The translations under genes were made by a program, and so were the position numbers. From positions 62,001 through 126,000 of the forward strand of contig NZ_CADIJP010000013.1 of the NCBI RefSeq assembly GCF_902859725.1: a DNA stretch of 64,000 nucleotides, given 5' to 3'. How positions within the stretch are numbered: the stretch's first letter is position 1; each line of letters begins with the position of its first letter. Of the stretch, positions 1 to 7,903 are shown in pieces. The stretch comes from Achromobacter mucicolens (GTDB lineage Bacteria; Pseudomonadota; Gammaproteobacteria; Burkholderiales; Burkholderiaceae_B). The notes below the pieces were generated by a model. That model saw only the letters and a program-made list of their open reading frames with translations. It ran no database searches and was not told the DNA's origin.

Positions 1-190
1 AATGGATACGATGACGCAACAGAATGCGGCGTTGGTCGAAGAGTCCGCTGCGGCGGCCGGCGCAATGGCCACGCAGGCGAAAGAGCTCTTGCAGGCGGTG
101 GCGCGCTTCAAGACGGAACGGCAGCCTGGCGCGGCGCAGCCCGGCGCGCGTTACGAGCGGTTGGCACTGGCAGCACCCGCGCACGCCTGA
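1..190 (+). CDS. Methyl-accepting chemotaxis protein, C-terminal fragment (5' end outside window)
   Basis: The visible residues read [20 protein letters not shown] and then an Ala-rich helix. This is the end of the cytoplasmic signalling domain of a chemoreceptor, just after the last methylation helix. The same sequence style ([20 protein letters not shown]) occurs in the complete receptor at 51253-52875, which supports the call. The frame is open to the window edge, so the gene continues upstream; the ATG at position 2 is an internal Met. Ligand and membrane domains are not visible. Confidence 0.85.
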   Translation, partial: MDTMTQQNAALVEESAAAAGAMATQAKELLQAVARFKTERQPGAAQPGARYERLALAAPAHA

Positions 191-241
191 GGCCGCAACC
201 TGACCGTATGATGCGGCCTGGGGCGGTGAGCGCGCCGCCCC
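190..241 (+). terminator. Two adjacent hairpins after the chemoreceptor gene, weak terminator candidate
   Basis: Two inverted repeats follow the stop codon: AGGCCGCA (190-197) with TGCGGCCT (212-219), and GGGGCGG (220-226) with CCGCCCC (235-241). Neither is followed by a T run, so intrinsic termination is uncertain. They separate the chemoreceptor from the two-component operon. Confidence 0.3.
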
Positions 242-281
242 ATGCAGCAGCTGTCAACGCACACGGAAGGGGAATACTGAC

Positions 282-947
282 ATGCGAGTTCTGTTCGTTG
301 AGGACGACGCGATGTTCGCGGACGCGTTGACGCTGGCGCTTGAGGAACTGGACTTCGCGGTGACGCTCGCGCAGGACGTCGAGGCTGCCAAGGTGCTGCT
401 GCTGCAGCATGACTTCACGCTCGTGCTGCTGGACATCGGGCTGCATCGCGGTTCGGGCCTGGACGTGCTGCGTTTTATGCGCCGGCGCGGCGACGCGGTG
501 CCGGTGATCCTGATCACCGCGCGGGACGCCTTGAGCGACCGCATCCGGGGCCTGGATCTTGGCGCCGACGATTACGTCATCAAGCCGTTCGAACCCGCGG
601 AGCTGTTTGCCCGCATGCGCGCCCTGCTCAGACGCAGCGGCGTTCCGGGCGACAAGATCCTGGCCTGGCGTCACGTGAAGCTGGATCCGGGCCGGCGCGA
701 AGCCTTCGTCGACGAGGCGCCGACACGGTTGTCGGAGCACGAGTTCCGCACGCTGGAGATGCTTCTCAGGCATGCGGACCGGCTGGTGTCGACGGAAGAG
801 CTGCGCGCGCACCTGTATGGCGCGGGCCGGCCTGGCGAGAGCAACACGATCGCCGTGTTCATTCATTCGCTGAGAAAGAAGCTGGGCAAGGACACCATCG
901 AGAATGTTCATGGTCAAGGCTACCGGCTGGCCCGGGATAGCGGCTGA
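282..947 (+). CDS. OmpR/PhoB-family response regulator
   Basis: A 221-aa protein with an N-terminal receiver domain and a C-terminal winged-helix DNA-binding domain. The receiver has the acidic pair E7-D8-D9, the phospho-accepting D51 and K101 (in YVIKPF). The winged helix covers about residues 130-218 and ends in the typical HGQGYRL motif. Cytoplasmic, and expected to act as a transcription factor when phosphorylated by the next gene product. A GGAAGGGG ribosome-binding site lies about 9 bases upstream. The stop overlaps the kinase start (TGATG), which implies translational coupling. The loop after D51 reads GLHRGSGLD, where most family members have MPxMDGxE. The signal is unknown; the family resembles QseB/TctD. 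Confidence 0.93.
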   Translation: MRVLFVEDDAMFADALTLALEELDFAVTLAQDVEAAKVLLLQHDFTLVLLDIGLHRGSGLDVLRFMRRRGDAVPVILITARDALSDRIRGLDLGADDYVIKPFEPAELFARMRALLRRSGVPGDKILAWRHVKLDPGRREAFVDEAPTRLSEHEFRTLEMLLRHADRLVSTEELRAHLYGAGRPGESNTIAVFIHSLRKKLGKDTIENVHGQGYRLARDSG

Positions 948-2323
948 TGCGGCGGGTCGCGAATTCGTTGCGCGCACAGGTCCTGTTGGGCATCTTCAGC
1001 GCGCTGCTCGTGTCGTGGCTGGTGCAGTTTGGCTTGTATTGGAACAGCGTGACCCGGGCCGAATCCGGGGTGCGCGATCATGAGTTGAGTGCCGTGGTCG
1101 ACAGCATGGCCTTCTTTCTGGCGATGGTGCCCGCCACTCAAGACATCACCCGGGAACTGCCGGTGCCCGCCTTTCTGGTGCGTCAGGCCGTCGGCAAGAC
1201 CGAGATCCAGGTCTGGGACCGCGTGACGAATCGCCTGGTGCTGGCTTCCAAGGACGCGCCGCGCAAGCGGATGGTGCAGGGAAACACGGTTGGATTTTCA
1301 TGCGTCGTCCAGGATGGAGACACGTGGCGGGTGTACACGGGGCTGGACGAGTCCGCGCGCTTCGAAATCGTCGCGGGCACGCCGACGCGAGCGTTCTACG
1401 CCGGCCTTGCCGCCCGCTTCGAGCTGGGCTCGATCGTCACGCTGCTGATGTTTGGCGGGATCGGGGGCGTCACGATGGTGGTTGTCTGCCGTTCCGTGCG
1501 CAAGCTTGGCTGCGTGGCCAGGGAGATTGCCGAGGCCAGCGTGACCGACGGCGTGACCGTTGACGAGCGGGCAGTCCCCGCGGAGCTGGTGCCGTTGATA
1601 CGCGCGATCAATGAGCGCCAGCGCCGGGTGGCGGCGTTGATCGAGAACGAGCGCCGGTTCATCGGCGATGCCGCCCACGAGCTTCGCACGCCGCTGGCGG
1701 TGCTGGCCGTGTATGCGGACACGGCGTATCGCGTCAACGATCCCGTGAAGGCCAGGATGCTGATGCAGAAGATCGCGCAGACCACGCGCCGCAGTTCCCG
1801 CATCGTCGAACAACTGCTGGACCTGGCGCGCACGGACCGCAACGACATCCGCCTTGAACCGGTGAATCTTGCGTCCGTGGTGGCCTTCGTGCTGCGGGAC
1901 ATGCAGGCCTCGTTCATCCATCGCGGCCAGCAGGTCACCGTGGATACCGCGCCGGTCCTGATCATGGGCCAGGTGGATGCGCTGGGCATTCTGGTGCGCA
2001 ATCTGGTGGACAACGCGGGCCGGTACAGCGGCGAGAACAGTGCGATCAGCGTTGCACTGCATTGGGAGCCGGAGGGCGTCAGGCTGGCGGTCGCGGACAA
2101 CGGGCCGGGCATCGCGCGGCCATTGCGCGAGCGGATCTTCGATCCGTTCTATCGCGGGCCGGGTGCGCCAAGCCACGGGAGCGGGCTGGGGCTGGCCCTG
2201 GTCGCAAGAATTGCCCGCTCGCATCAGGCGCGTGTGACCGTTGACGAAGGGCCCGAGGGGCGCGGCGTCTGCTTCAACGTGGTGTTCCCGCTGCCCGGTG
2301 CAGCGGCCGCCGGGCCTGCGTGA
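947..2323 (+). CDS. Sensor histidine kinase, partner of the upstream response regulator
   Basis: A 458-aa inner-membrane kinase. A first membrane helix (about residues 9-30), a periplasmic sensor of about 130 residues and a second helix (about 163-185) lead into a HAMP-like linker. The dimerisation box FIGDAAHELRTPL carries the phospho-accepting H244. The ATPase domain has the N-box (LVRNLVDNAGRYSG, N356), the G1 box ADNGPGI and the G2 box GSGLGLAL, so it should be catalytically competent. The start codon overlaps the regulator stop by one base. Overall layout is QseC/TctE-like. The ligand cannot be inferred. Confidence 0.92.
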   Translation: MRRVANSLRAQVLLGIFSALLVSWLVQFGLYWNSVTRAESGVRDHELSAVVDSMAFFLAMVPATQDITRELPVPAFLVRQAVGKTEIQVWDRVTNRLVLASKDAPRKRMVQGNTVGFSCVVQDGDTWRVYTGLDESARFEIVAGTPTRAFYAGLAARFELGSIVTLLMFGGIGGVTMVVVCRSVRKLGCVAREIAEASVTDGVTVDERAVPAELVPLIRAINERQRRVAALIENERRFIGDAAHELRTPLAVLAVYADTAYRVNDPVKARMLMQKIAQTTRRSSRIVEQLLDLARTDRNDIRLEPVNLASVVAFVLRDMQASFIHRGQQVTVDTAPVLIMGQVDALGILVRNLVDNAGRYSGENSAISVALHWEPEGVRLAVADNGPGIARPLRERIFDPFYRGPGAPSHGSGLGLALVARIARSHQARVTVDEGPEGRGVCFNVVFPLPGAAAAGPA

Positions 2324-2338
2324 CGAGGACGGCAAGGA

Positions 2339-2578
2339 ATGGACATGGATGCATCGGATTCCGGCCCGGGAACAACGCCACCGTTCGATGGCCTGCGCGC
2401 GTATCTGCTCGCCGTCCAAAGCCGCGATGACCTGCACCGGCTACGTCAGCTCGAACAGCGCAATGACGGATTGAAACGGTCGGTGCAACGCCTTCCGGAG
2501 GCTCGTTGCGCGGCCGCCGAGGTGTCGCTGGAGCCTGCGTGGAAGCACGTGCTGCGCGCCGCGGAGCGCAAGAAATGA
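2339..2578 (+). CDS. Small hypothetical protein
   Basis: A 79-aa open frame starting MDMDASDSGPG, preceded by AAGGA about 5 bases before the ATG and starting 16 bases after the kinase stop. The middle is charged and helical (Asp, Arg, Gln, Leu rich) with no signal peptide or membrane segment. I recognise no family. The ribosome-binding site and the close spacing to the two-component genes favour a real gene, but short open frames arise easily at this GC content. Confidence 0.4.
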   Translation: MDMDASDSGPGTTPPFDGLRAYLLAVQSRDDLHRLRQLEQRNDGLKRSVQRLPEARCAAAEVSLEPAWKHVLRAAERKK

Positions 2579-2744
2579 AGCTGGAGGGCCGGCCAGGATA
2601 TAGGCGTGGTATTTGAAGACGCCTTCAATCGAAGGGCGCTTGCCGGATTAATCAAAAAGGCCAAAGCGGGACGGGCTCCCGTGTCATTTTGTGACTGAAT
2701 GCGGCGTGGTCAGGCGCGCTGGCTGCGTGTACAGCCGGCCAAAA

Positions 2745-2790
2745 GATGGTATCCGAAGACGGCTGATATCGGCGTGTGGATGGTATCCGA
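2745..2790 (+). repeat. 12-bp direct repeat GATGGTATCCGA, two copies 34 bp apart
   Basis: Exact copies at 2745-2756 and 2779-2790. The second runs into GATAATCGG. They could be paired binding sites upstream of the autotransporter gene. Confidence 0.6.
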
Positions 2791-2872
2791 TAATCGGAAA
2801 TAAATACTTTGGATAATATCTTCGCGGGTATGCCTAGCATTATCAGACGTATTCCGTAGACCTATTTTGATA

Positions 2873-2922
2873 ATTAACGGGATATAACCCCGATTATTAA
2901 CGGGGACGTAAAAAAAACCGTT
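2873..2922 (+). repeat. 9-bp direct repeat ATTAACGGG plus A8 tract
   Basis: Exact copies of ATTAACGGG at 2873-2881 and 2896-2904 start 23 bp apart, about two helical turns. An A8 run follows at 2910-2917, flanked by AACGG (2899-2903) and CCGTT (2918-2922). The layout fits a cooperative binding site, and the homopolymer could allow slippage. Confidence 0.5.
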
Positions 2923-3049
2923 ATACAGTGCCTCCTTTTTTCGAGAGCTGACCCTAAATTCACGCCGGCTGCATTATTACTTGCCGATACTTTTTAAACA
3001 TATCGGCAATATGTGAAAGGAAGCTCGATTAATCCGGAGGATTGAAGTT

Positions 3050-6025
3050 TTGGCACACGGCACAAAGAAGTGGCTGACGGCGACGCTCGCCTTGAGCGCG
3101 TCCTATGTGGGCAGCGTCACCGCTGCGGACCTGACCATCGGGGCGGGCAATACGCAGGTGTTTGACGGGTCGGCCAACTTTCCCGGCGGAATCGATGTCA
3201 ATGGCGGGACGGCGGTAATCGGCGGCAATGGGGGCGGCGCGGGCGTAACGATCGGCGGCAACGTCAACGCCATGTCCGGCGGCACCGTGGCGGGTTTTGG
3301 CGCGATCAACGGCGACCTGAACGTGACGGGCAATGCCCGCGTCGCGCCGGGATACTGGGTGGACACGCCCACCGGCGTTTCCAACGGCAATCTCGTTGTG
3401 AACGGCAACCTGGGCATCAACAACGGCGTCTTCGATTTCGAGACCGGCTATGCCGGACTGCCGATCACGCAACCCGGCACGGGCGACAACATCACGGTGG
3501 GCGGCAACGTGGCCCTGAACAACGCGACGTTGAACGTGAAGGTCAGCACGCACGGCGTCAACGCCGGCTTCTACCGCATCATGTCGTACGGCGGCACGTT
3601 GAGCGGCAGTGGCCTGACGCTGGGCACGGTCTCCGGCGACTCGGTGCCGGCCGCCACCATCCAGACGCTGACGGGCGACAAGCACATCAACCTGGTTCTG
3701 GGTCCCAGCACGACCAACCTGTGGAACGGCAATGGCGTGGCCTCCGCGGCAAACGCCGGCGGCGGCAACGGCACGTGGAGCGCCGCGAGCACGAACTGGA
3801 ACAGCCCGACCAACGCCACCGGCGCGCTGCCCAGCGGCGGCTATGCGATCTTCACGGGCGCGGCGGGCACGGTCACCGTCGATGGCAGCGCGGGCCCGGT
3901 GCGCGTGTCGGGACTGCAATTCGCGACGGACCGGTATCGCCTGCAGGGTGCGCCGATCACGCTGGCCGGCACCGGCGGCAACCCGCCCGTCATCGTCGTC
4001 GGCGACGGCACGTACGCGGCGGGCAGGTTCGTGGACATCATCGACAACCCGCTGCAAGGCACGGAAGGTTTTGTGAAAACCGGCGTCGGCTCGATCATCC
4101 TGAACGGCGACAGCAGCAACCTGACCGGTCCGATCTTCAACGCCGACGGCGCGCTGGAGATCAACGGCAAGTTGAATGGCCCGATGGACATCGGCCGCGA
4201 AGTGGTGCTGGCCGGTGTCGGTCAAGTGGGCAGCACGACGCTGTACCCCACGGCTGTCATCTCGCCGGGCAACGACAGCACGCCGATGGGCACGCTGACG
4301 GTCAACGGCAACCTGAATTTCGGCCAGGACACGGTTTACCGCGTGCATGCCGATCCGGCCAGCACCCTGAGCGACCGCATCCATGTGACGGGCGTCGCCA
4401 CGCTGGACGGCACGGTGGCCCATGTGGGTCCGAACGGCAACTACGCGCCGCGCGCGACGTACAACATCCTGACGGCCGACGGCGGCATTCAGGGCCGCTT
4501 CACGGGCGTGTCGAGCGCGTATGCGTTTCTTACGCCGTCGCTCAGCTATGACGCGAAGAATGCGTTCATGACGCTCGCGCGCAACGATGTGCCGATCGGC
4601 AGCGTCGGCGGCTCGGAAAACGAAACCAACGTGGGTGGAGCGCTGGACCAGCAGGCGCCGCCTTCGAGCGGCAATGGCTCGGCGCCGGCAGGCAATGGCG
4701 CCGCGCCTTCGGGTAGCGGTTCCAGCCAGGCTGGCAGCGGCTCGGCATCGGCGGGCAATGGCGCGCCTTCAACCGGCAACGGTTCTGCGTCGACGGCCAC
4801 CGGCTCGGCTCCCGCGGGCACGGGCGCAACCGGCACGGGTTCGACGTCGGCCGCCGGCGGCGACGCCGCACCGGTCGTCACCCAGCCCGTTGCCCCCGGC
4901 GCGGATTCGTCGCTGATTGCCAGCGCCAATGGCGCGGGCAAGGCGACGGGCGCCAGCCAGGTCACGGATGCCGTGCTGGCCATGACGCCAGGGCAGGCGC
5001 GCGCGGCGTTGAAGCAGTTGTCCGGCGAAGCGTACGCGAGCACGGGCAGCGTGCTGCAAACCCAGGGCGACGCGGTCACCACCTTGCCGTTGTCGCATCT
5101 GCGCGGCAATCTGGATGCGCCGATGCGCGCCGGCCGGCCGACGGCACAGTTGGGCGCGACGTCCTCCGACGCCCTGCCGCAAAGCGGCGCATCGCCGATC
5201 TGGGCGCAGGCGTTCGGCAACTGGAGCACCTTCAACGGCGATGGCAATGCGTCCACCGTGCGTCAGTCCTCGGGCGGCCTGTTCGTGGGCGGCGATGGCG
5301 ACGTGGGCGGCGGCTGGCGTCTGGGTGGCGCGGTCGGTTATACCGGCAGTCACAACTCGATCTCCGACGTGTCTTCGCGCATGAGCGTGGACAGCTACAC
5401 GGCGACGGTATTCGGCGGCAAGAACTTTGAAGCCGGTCCGGGACACGTGCGTTTCATGGCGGGCGCGGCCTACACCTGGCACGAGATCGACGCCAAGCGC
5501 AACGTCGCGGCCGGCAGCCTGAACCAGCGTCTGGAATCGTCCTACAACGCGTCGTCGACGCAACTGTTCACGGAGCTTGGCTACAAGCTGCCGCTTTCGG
5601 ACGCCTATGCGATTGAGCCCTTCGCTGGCGTGGCCTGGAACCAGATCCGCACGCGCGGCTTCCAGGAGACAGGCGGCTCTGCGGCCCTGCGCGGCCAGAG
5701 CAACACGGACGATGTGACGAGCACCACGCTGGGCCTGCGCGGCGCCATGTTGATCGGCACGGACAGCGCGCCTGGCCGCTTGACGGCGACGGTGGGCTGG
5801 CGTCACGCGATGGGCGATGTGAAGCCCACGCAGAAGCTGGCCTTTGAAGGCGGCAGCACGTTCACGGTGTCGGGTGGGCCCATCGCGAAGAACGCGGCGG
5901 TGCTGGGCTTGGGCGCCGAAGTGGCGATCACGCGCAGCACGACCGCGGGCGTGGCCTATGACGCGCAGTTCGGCAGCGGCAACCGCCAGCAGTCGGGCAT
6001 GTTCAAGCTGATGACGCGCTTCTGA
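3050..6025 (+). CDS. Autotransporter (type Va) with C-terminal beta-barrel
   Basis: A 991-aa outer-membrane protein. The start is TTG: a GGAGG site lies nine bases upstream, no ATG is better placed, and the signal peptide (about residues 1-26, KKWLTATLALSAS core) begins immediately. A Gly/Asn-rich beta-helix passenger (about 27-530) is followed by a Ser/Gly/Ala/Asn linker of short GNGSAPA-like repeats (about 535-605). Then comes an autochaperone-like stretch with ALKQLSGEAYAS and a barrel of about 280 residues (713-991) ending in Phe (LMTRF), as expected for BAM recognition. No RGD or protease motif was seen in the passenger, so adhesin is the default role. The family resembles BrkA/pertactin-type proteins but is not identical. 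Confidence 0.92.
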   Translation: MAHGTKKWLTATLALSASYVGSVTAADLTIGAGNTQVFDGSANFPGGIDVNGGTAVIGGNGGGAGVTIGGNVNAMSGGTVAGFGAINGDLNVTGNARVAPGYWVDTPTGVSNGNLVVNGNLGINNGVFDFETGYAGLPITQPGTGDNITVGGNVALNNATLNVKVSTHGVNAGFYRIMSYGGTLSGSGLTLGTVSGDSVPAATIQTLTGDKHINLVLGPSTTNLWNGNGVASAANAGGGNGTWSAASTNWNSPTNATGALPSGGYAIFTGAAGTVTVDGSAGPVRVSGLQFATDRYRLQGAPITLAGTGGNPPVIVVGDGTYAAGRFVDIIDNPLQGTEGFVKTGVGSIILNGDSSNLTGPIFNADGALEINGKLNGPMDIGREVVLAGVGQVGSTTLYPTAVISPGNDSTPMGTLTVNGNLNFGQDTVYRVHADPASTLSDRIHVTGVATLDGTVAHVGPNGNYAPRATYNILTADGGIQGRFTGVSSAYAFLTPSLSYDAKNAFMTLARNDVPIGSVGGSENETNVGGALDQQAPPSSGNGSAPAGNGAAPSGSGSSQAGSGSASAGNGAPSTGNGSASTATGSAPAGTGATGTGSTSAAGGDAAPVVTQPVAPGADSSLIASANGAGKATGASQVTDAVLAMTPGQARAALKQLSGEAYASTGSVLQTQGDAVTTLPLSHLRGNLDAPMRAGRPTAQLGATSSDALPQSGASPIWAQAFGNWSTFNGDGNASTVRQSSGGLFVGGDGDVGGGWRLGGAVGYTGSHNSISDVSSRMSVDSYTATVFGGKNFEAGPGHVRFMAGAAYTWHEIDAKRNVAAGSLNQRLESSYNASSTQLFTELGYKLPLSDAYAIEPFAGVAWNQIRTRGFQETGGSAALRGQSNTDDVTSTTLGLRGAMLIGTDSAPGRLTATVGWRHAMGDVKPTQKLAFEGGSTFTVSGGPIAKNAAVLGLGAEVAITRSTTAGVAYDAQFGSGNRQQSGMFKLMTRF

Positions 6026-6090
6026 GGCGCATGGGCGTGGCCGCATGACTGCCCGTAACGGCAGGACTGCGCGCCGGCCCGCACGCCGGC

Positions 6091-6134
6091 AACGCGCTGA
6101 GTGCGGGGTCCACGGGCCCGGCCCTCAGCGCGTT
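6091..6134 (+). terminator. Terminator of the autotransporter gene, overlapping the end of the convergent MerR gene
   Basis: AACGCGCTGAG (6091-6101) pairs perfectly with CTCAGCGCGTT (6124-6134), followed by TTATTTT. The right arm includes the stop codon of the convergent regulator. Confidence 0.75.
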
Positions 6135-7105
6135 TTATTTTCGGCTTCTGTTTTGGAAACGGGAGGCGGCAGGGGCAGGCCCTCTGCCCGGGCCAATCTT
6201 TCCATCGCGACTTCCAGAATGGCGCGCGCCCGCCCCGCGGCGCGGCCCAGGTCGCTGTGCAGCTGCGCGTCGTCGTCGTTGCGGGACGCGCACTGCACGC
6301 TGTAGCGTTCAAAGCTGCCGACCATCAGCAGCAGGTCAGCCAGGTGCTTCGGGCATTCGCATGCCAGGCCGCTGCCGGACGCCATGATGGTCAAGAGCGC
6401 ATGCTCGTCAAAGCGCAGATCCAGCGTGGGCTGGGCAGGCGCGGTCGGCAGCCGTTCGCCGGCTAGCGCCGAGCGGCACAGCAGCAGCAATTCGCCGATG
6501 TCCGCCGGAACGCGGGCCGCCAGAAAACCGTGGGCGCGCAAGGCGCGGATTGTCGCGCTGGCGCAGAACCGGTAAAGCACCAGCACGGCGACGTCGCCGC
6601 ACGCCTTTGCGGCCGCCGCGATCAGCGGCAGCGCGCTCTCATGCAGCTCGGACAGTTCGATCACCAGAACTTCGAGGTCGGCCTCTTGCGGCGTGAGGGC
6701 GACCTGCTCAAGGTGCGGCCAGCTCTGTTGAACGATCACGTCCAGACCGTCGCGTCCGCTGCCGGTGATGCGCCGGGCCAGGTTGGCGCCGGCCACGCCC
6801 AAGCGCAGCGGCCCCTGCGCCGCGGGTTGGCGCGCGGCGGCGCCAGCCAGTTCGTGCAGCTGTTCGATGGACATGGGCGCAAGCACGCCGATGGCATGCC
6901 CCTGATCGACCAGTTGCTTGAGCAGGCTGAGACGGCGCACCTGTTCGGCGGAATACAAGCGCTGGCCGCGCGCCGAGCGTTCGACATCGGACAGGTTGTA
7001 GCGGCGCTCCCAGACGCGCAGCGTCTCGGGTGAGAGCCCCGCCAGGCGCGCCGCCACGCCGCTGCGGTAAGTGATGCGGCCGTCGTCGGATTGCTTGGAT
7101 TCCAT
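6125..7105 (-). CDS. MerR-family transcriptional regulator with a C-terminal sensor-like domain
   Basis: About 326 aa. The N-terminal winged helix reads YRSGVAARLAGLSPETLRVW and continues with ERRY, the LitR/CarH-type MerR signature. The rest resembles the helical plus Rossmann-like cobalamin-binding arrangement, but no DxHxxG cobalamin-ligand motif is visible, so cobalamin binding is doubtful. The start at 7105 (MESKQSDD) is preceded by AAGGA; an ATG at 7144 would put coding sequence inside the putative operator. The gene is divergent from the fasciclin gene and may control both it and itself. Confidence 0.85.
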   Translation of the reverse strand: MESKQSDDGRITYRSGVAARLAGLSPETLRVWERRYNLSDVERSARGQRLYSAEQVRRLSLLKQLVDQGHAIGVLAPMSIEQLHELAGAAARQPAAQGPLRLGVAGANLARRITGSGRDGLDVIVQQSWPHLEQVALTPQEADLEVLVIELSELHESALPLIAAAAKACGDVAVLVLYRFCASATIRALRAHGFLAARVPADIGELLLLCRSALAGERLPTAPAQPTLDLRFDEHALLTIMASGSGLACECPKHLADLLLMVGSFERYSVQCASRNDDDAQLHSDLGRAAGRARAILEVAMERLARAEGLPLPPPVSKTEAENKTR

Positions 7106-7124
7106 TGTTTTCCTTGACCCGGTA

Positions 7125-7209
7125 TTGAACCGATATGTTTGCATAATAGCGGTTCAAAGCATGGACGAGAAGAAGGCAGGCGCGTAAATTCCTTCATCAA
7201 GCGGTTCAA
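7125..7209. promoter_or_regulatory. Inverted repeat plus a third half-site between the MerR and fasciclin genes
   Basis: TTGAACCG (7125-7132) and CGGTTCAA (7150-7157) form an exact inverted repeat with a 17-bp spacer. A third CGGTTCAA lies at 7202-7209, 52 bp on, about five helical turns. The position between divergent genes makes this a good candidate operator for the MerR protein. Confidence 0.6.
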
Positions 7210-7276
7210 CTTCCCCCTATTCGAGGCCGCTTTCGGACCCCGCGCTCGCGGGAGGTCACTGGACAAGGAGTCAATC

Positions 7277-7732
7277 ATGAAACGTCTTTTGGCAGGAATT
7301 TCGCTCACCCTGGCGCTGGGCACCGCGCACGCCGCCGACATCGTGGACACCGCCAAGTCGGCCGGTTCGTTCAATACGCTGGTCACCGCCGTGCAAGCGG
7401 CCGGGCTGGTCGACACGCTGAAGGGTCCGGGCCCGTACACCGTGTTCGCGCCGACCGATGAAGCCTTCGCCAAGGTGCCCAAGGACAAGCTGGACGCGCT
7501 GCTGAAAGACAAGGCCGCGCTGACCAAGGTGCTTACCTATCACGTCGTGCCGGGCAAGGTCATGGCCAAGGACGTCAAGCCGGGCAAGGTGAAGACGGTT
7601 GAAGGCAGCTCGTTGACCATCGCGGTCAACGGCGGCAACGTCACCGTGGACAACGCCAAGGTCGTGAAGACCGATGTCGCGGCTGACAACGGCGTCATCC
7701 ATGTCATCGACACGGTGCTGATGCCGAAGTAG
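7277..7732 (+). CDS. Secreted fasciclin-domain protein
   Basis: A 151-aa protein with a 20-residue signal peptide (ending AHA) followed by a single complete FAS1 domain. Conserved FAS1 motifs are visible: [11 protein letters not shown] near residue 57, TYHVVPGKV near 91 and [12 protein letters not shown] at the C terminus. The ATG at 7277 has an AAGGAG site seven bases upstream; an upstream in-frame extension lacks a ribosome-binding site and would bury the signal peptide. The protein should be periplasmic or extracellular. Bacterial FAS1 proteins are linked to adhesion and stress. It is divergent from the MerR regulator and followed by a strong terminator, so it is monocistronic. Confidence 0.92.
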   Translation: MKRLLAGISLTLALGTAHAADIVDTAKSAGSFNTLVTAVQAAGLVDTLKGPGPYTVFAPTDEAFAKVPKDKLDALLKDKAALTKVLTYHVVPGKVMAKDVKPGKVKTVEGSSLTIAVNGGNVTVDNAKVVKTDVAADNGVIHVIDTVLMPK

Positions 7733-7772
7733 AGGTTCTTGCGTGTAGCAGGCCGTACCGATGTCCGGCCTT

Positions 7773-7809
7773 GATAGGCCACCGTGACGGTGCGTGGCCT
7801 ATCTTTTTT
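7773..7809 (+). terminator. Rho-independent terminator of the fasciclin gene
   Basis: GATAGGCCAC (7773-7782) pairs with GTGGCCTATC (7794-7803) and is followed directly by T6. Confidence 0.92.
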
Positions 7810-7814
7810 GTTTC

Positions 7815-7850
7815 GTGACCGGCAAGCCGCCTCACCGGCTTGCCGGTCAC
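7815..7850. repeat. Perfect 15-bp stem hairpin of unknown role
   Basis: GTGACCGGCAAGCCG (7815-7829) is the exact reverse complement of CGGCTTGCCGGTCAC (7836-7850), with a 6-base loop. It lies five bases after the T run of the fasciclin terminator. On either strand it lacks a downstream T run, so it is not a standard terminator. It could block read-through toward the convergent gene. Confidence 0.6.
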
Positions 7851-7903
7851 GGCCGCGCTCAATCCGAGGTGATATTCGGAAACGCCGCGCCTATGCTGCC
7901 CGT

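Larger units (their letters stand above)
2579..3049. promoter_or_regulatory. AT-rich regulatory region upstream of the autotransporter gene
   Basis: A 471-bp gene-free segment, clearly more AT-rich than its surroundings from about 2740 onward. It holds two direct-repeat pairs (given separately), an A8 run at 2910-2917, a T6 run near 2936-2941 and the near-palindrome CCGATAATCGG around 2787-2797. I could not assign a convincing -35/-10 pair. The composition and repeats suggest control by DNA-binding proteins, possibly a silencer of the H-NS type. Confidence 0.5.
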
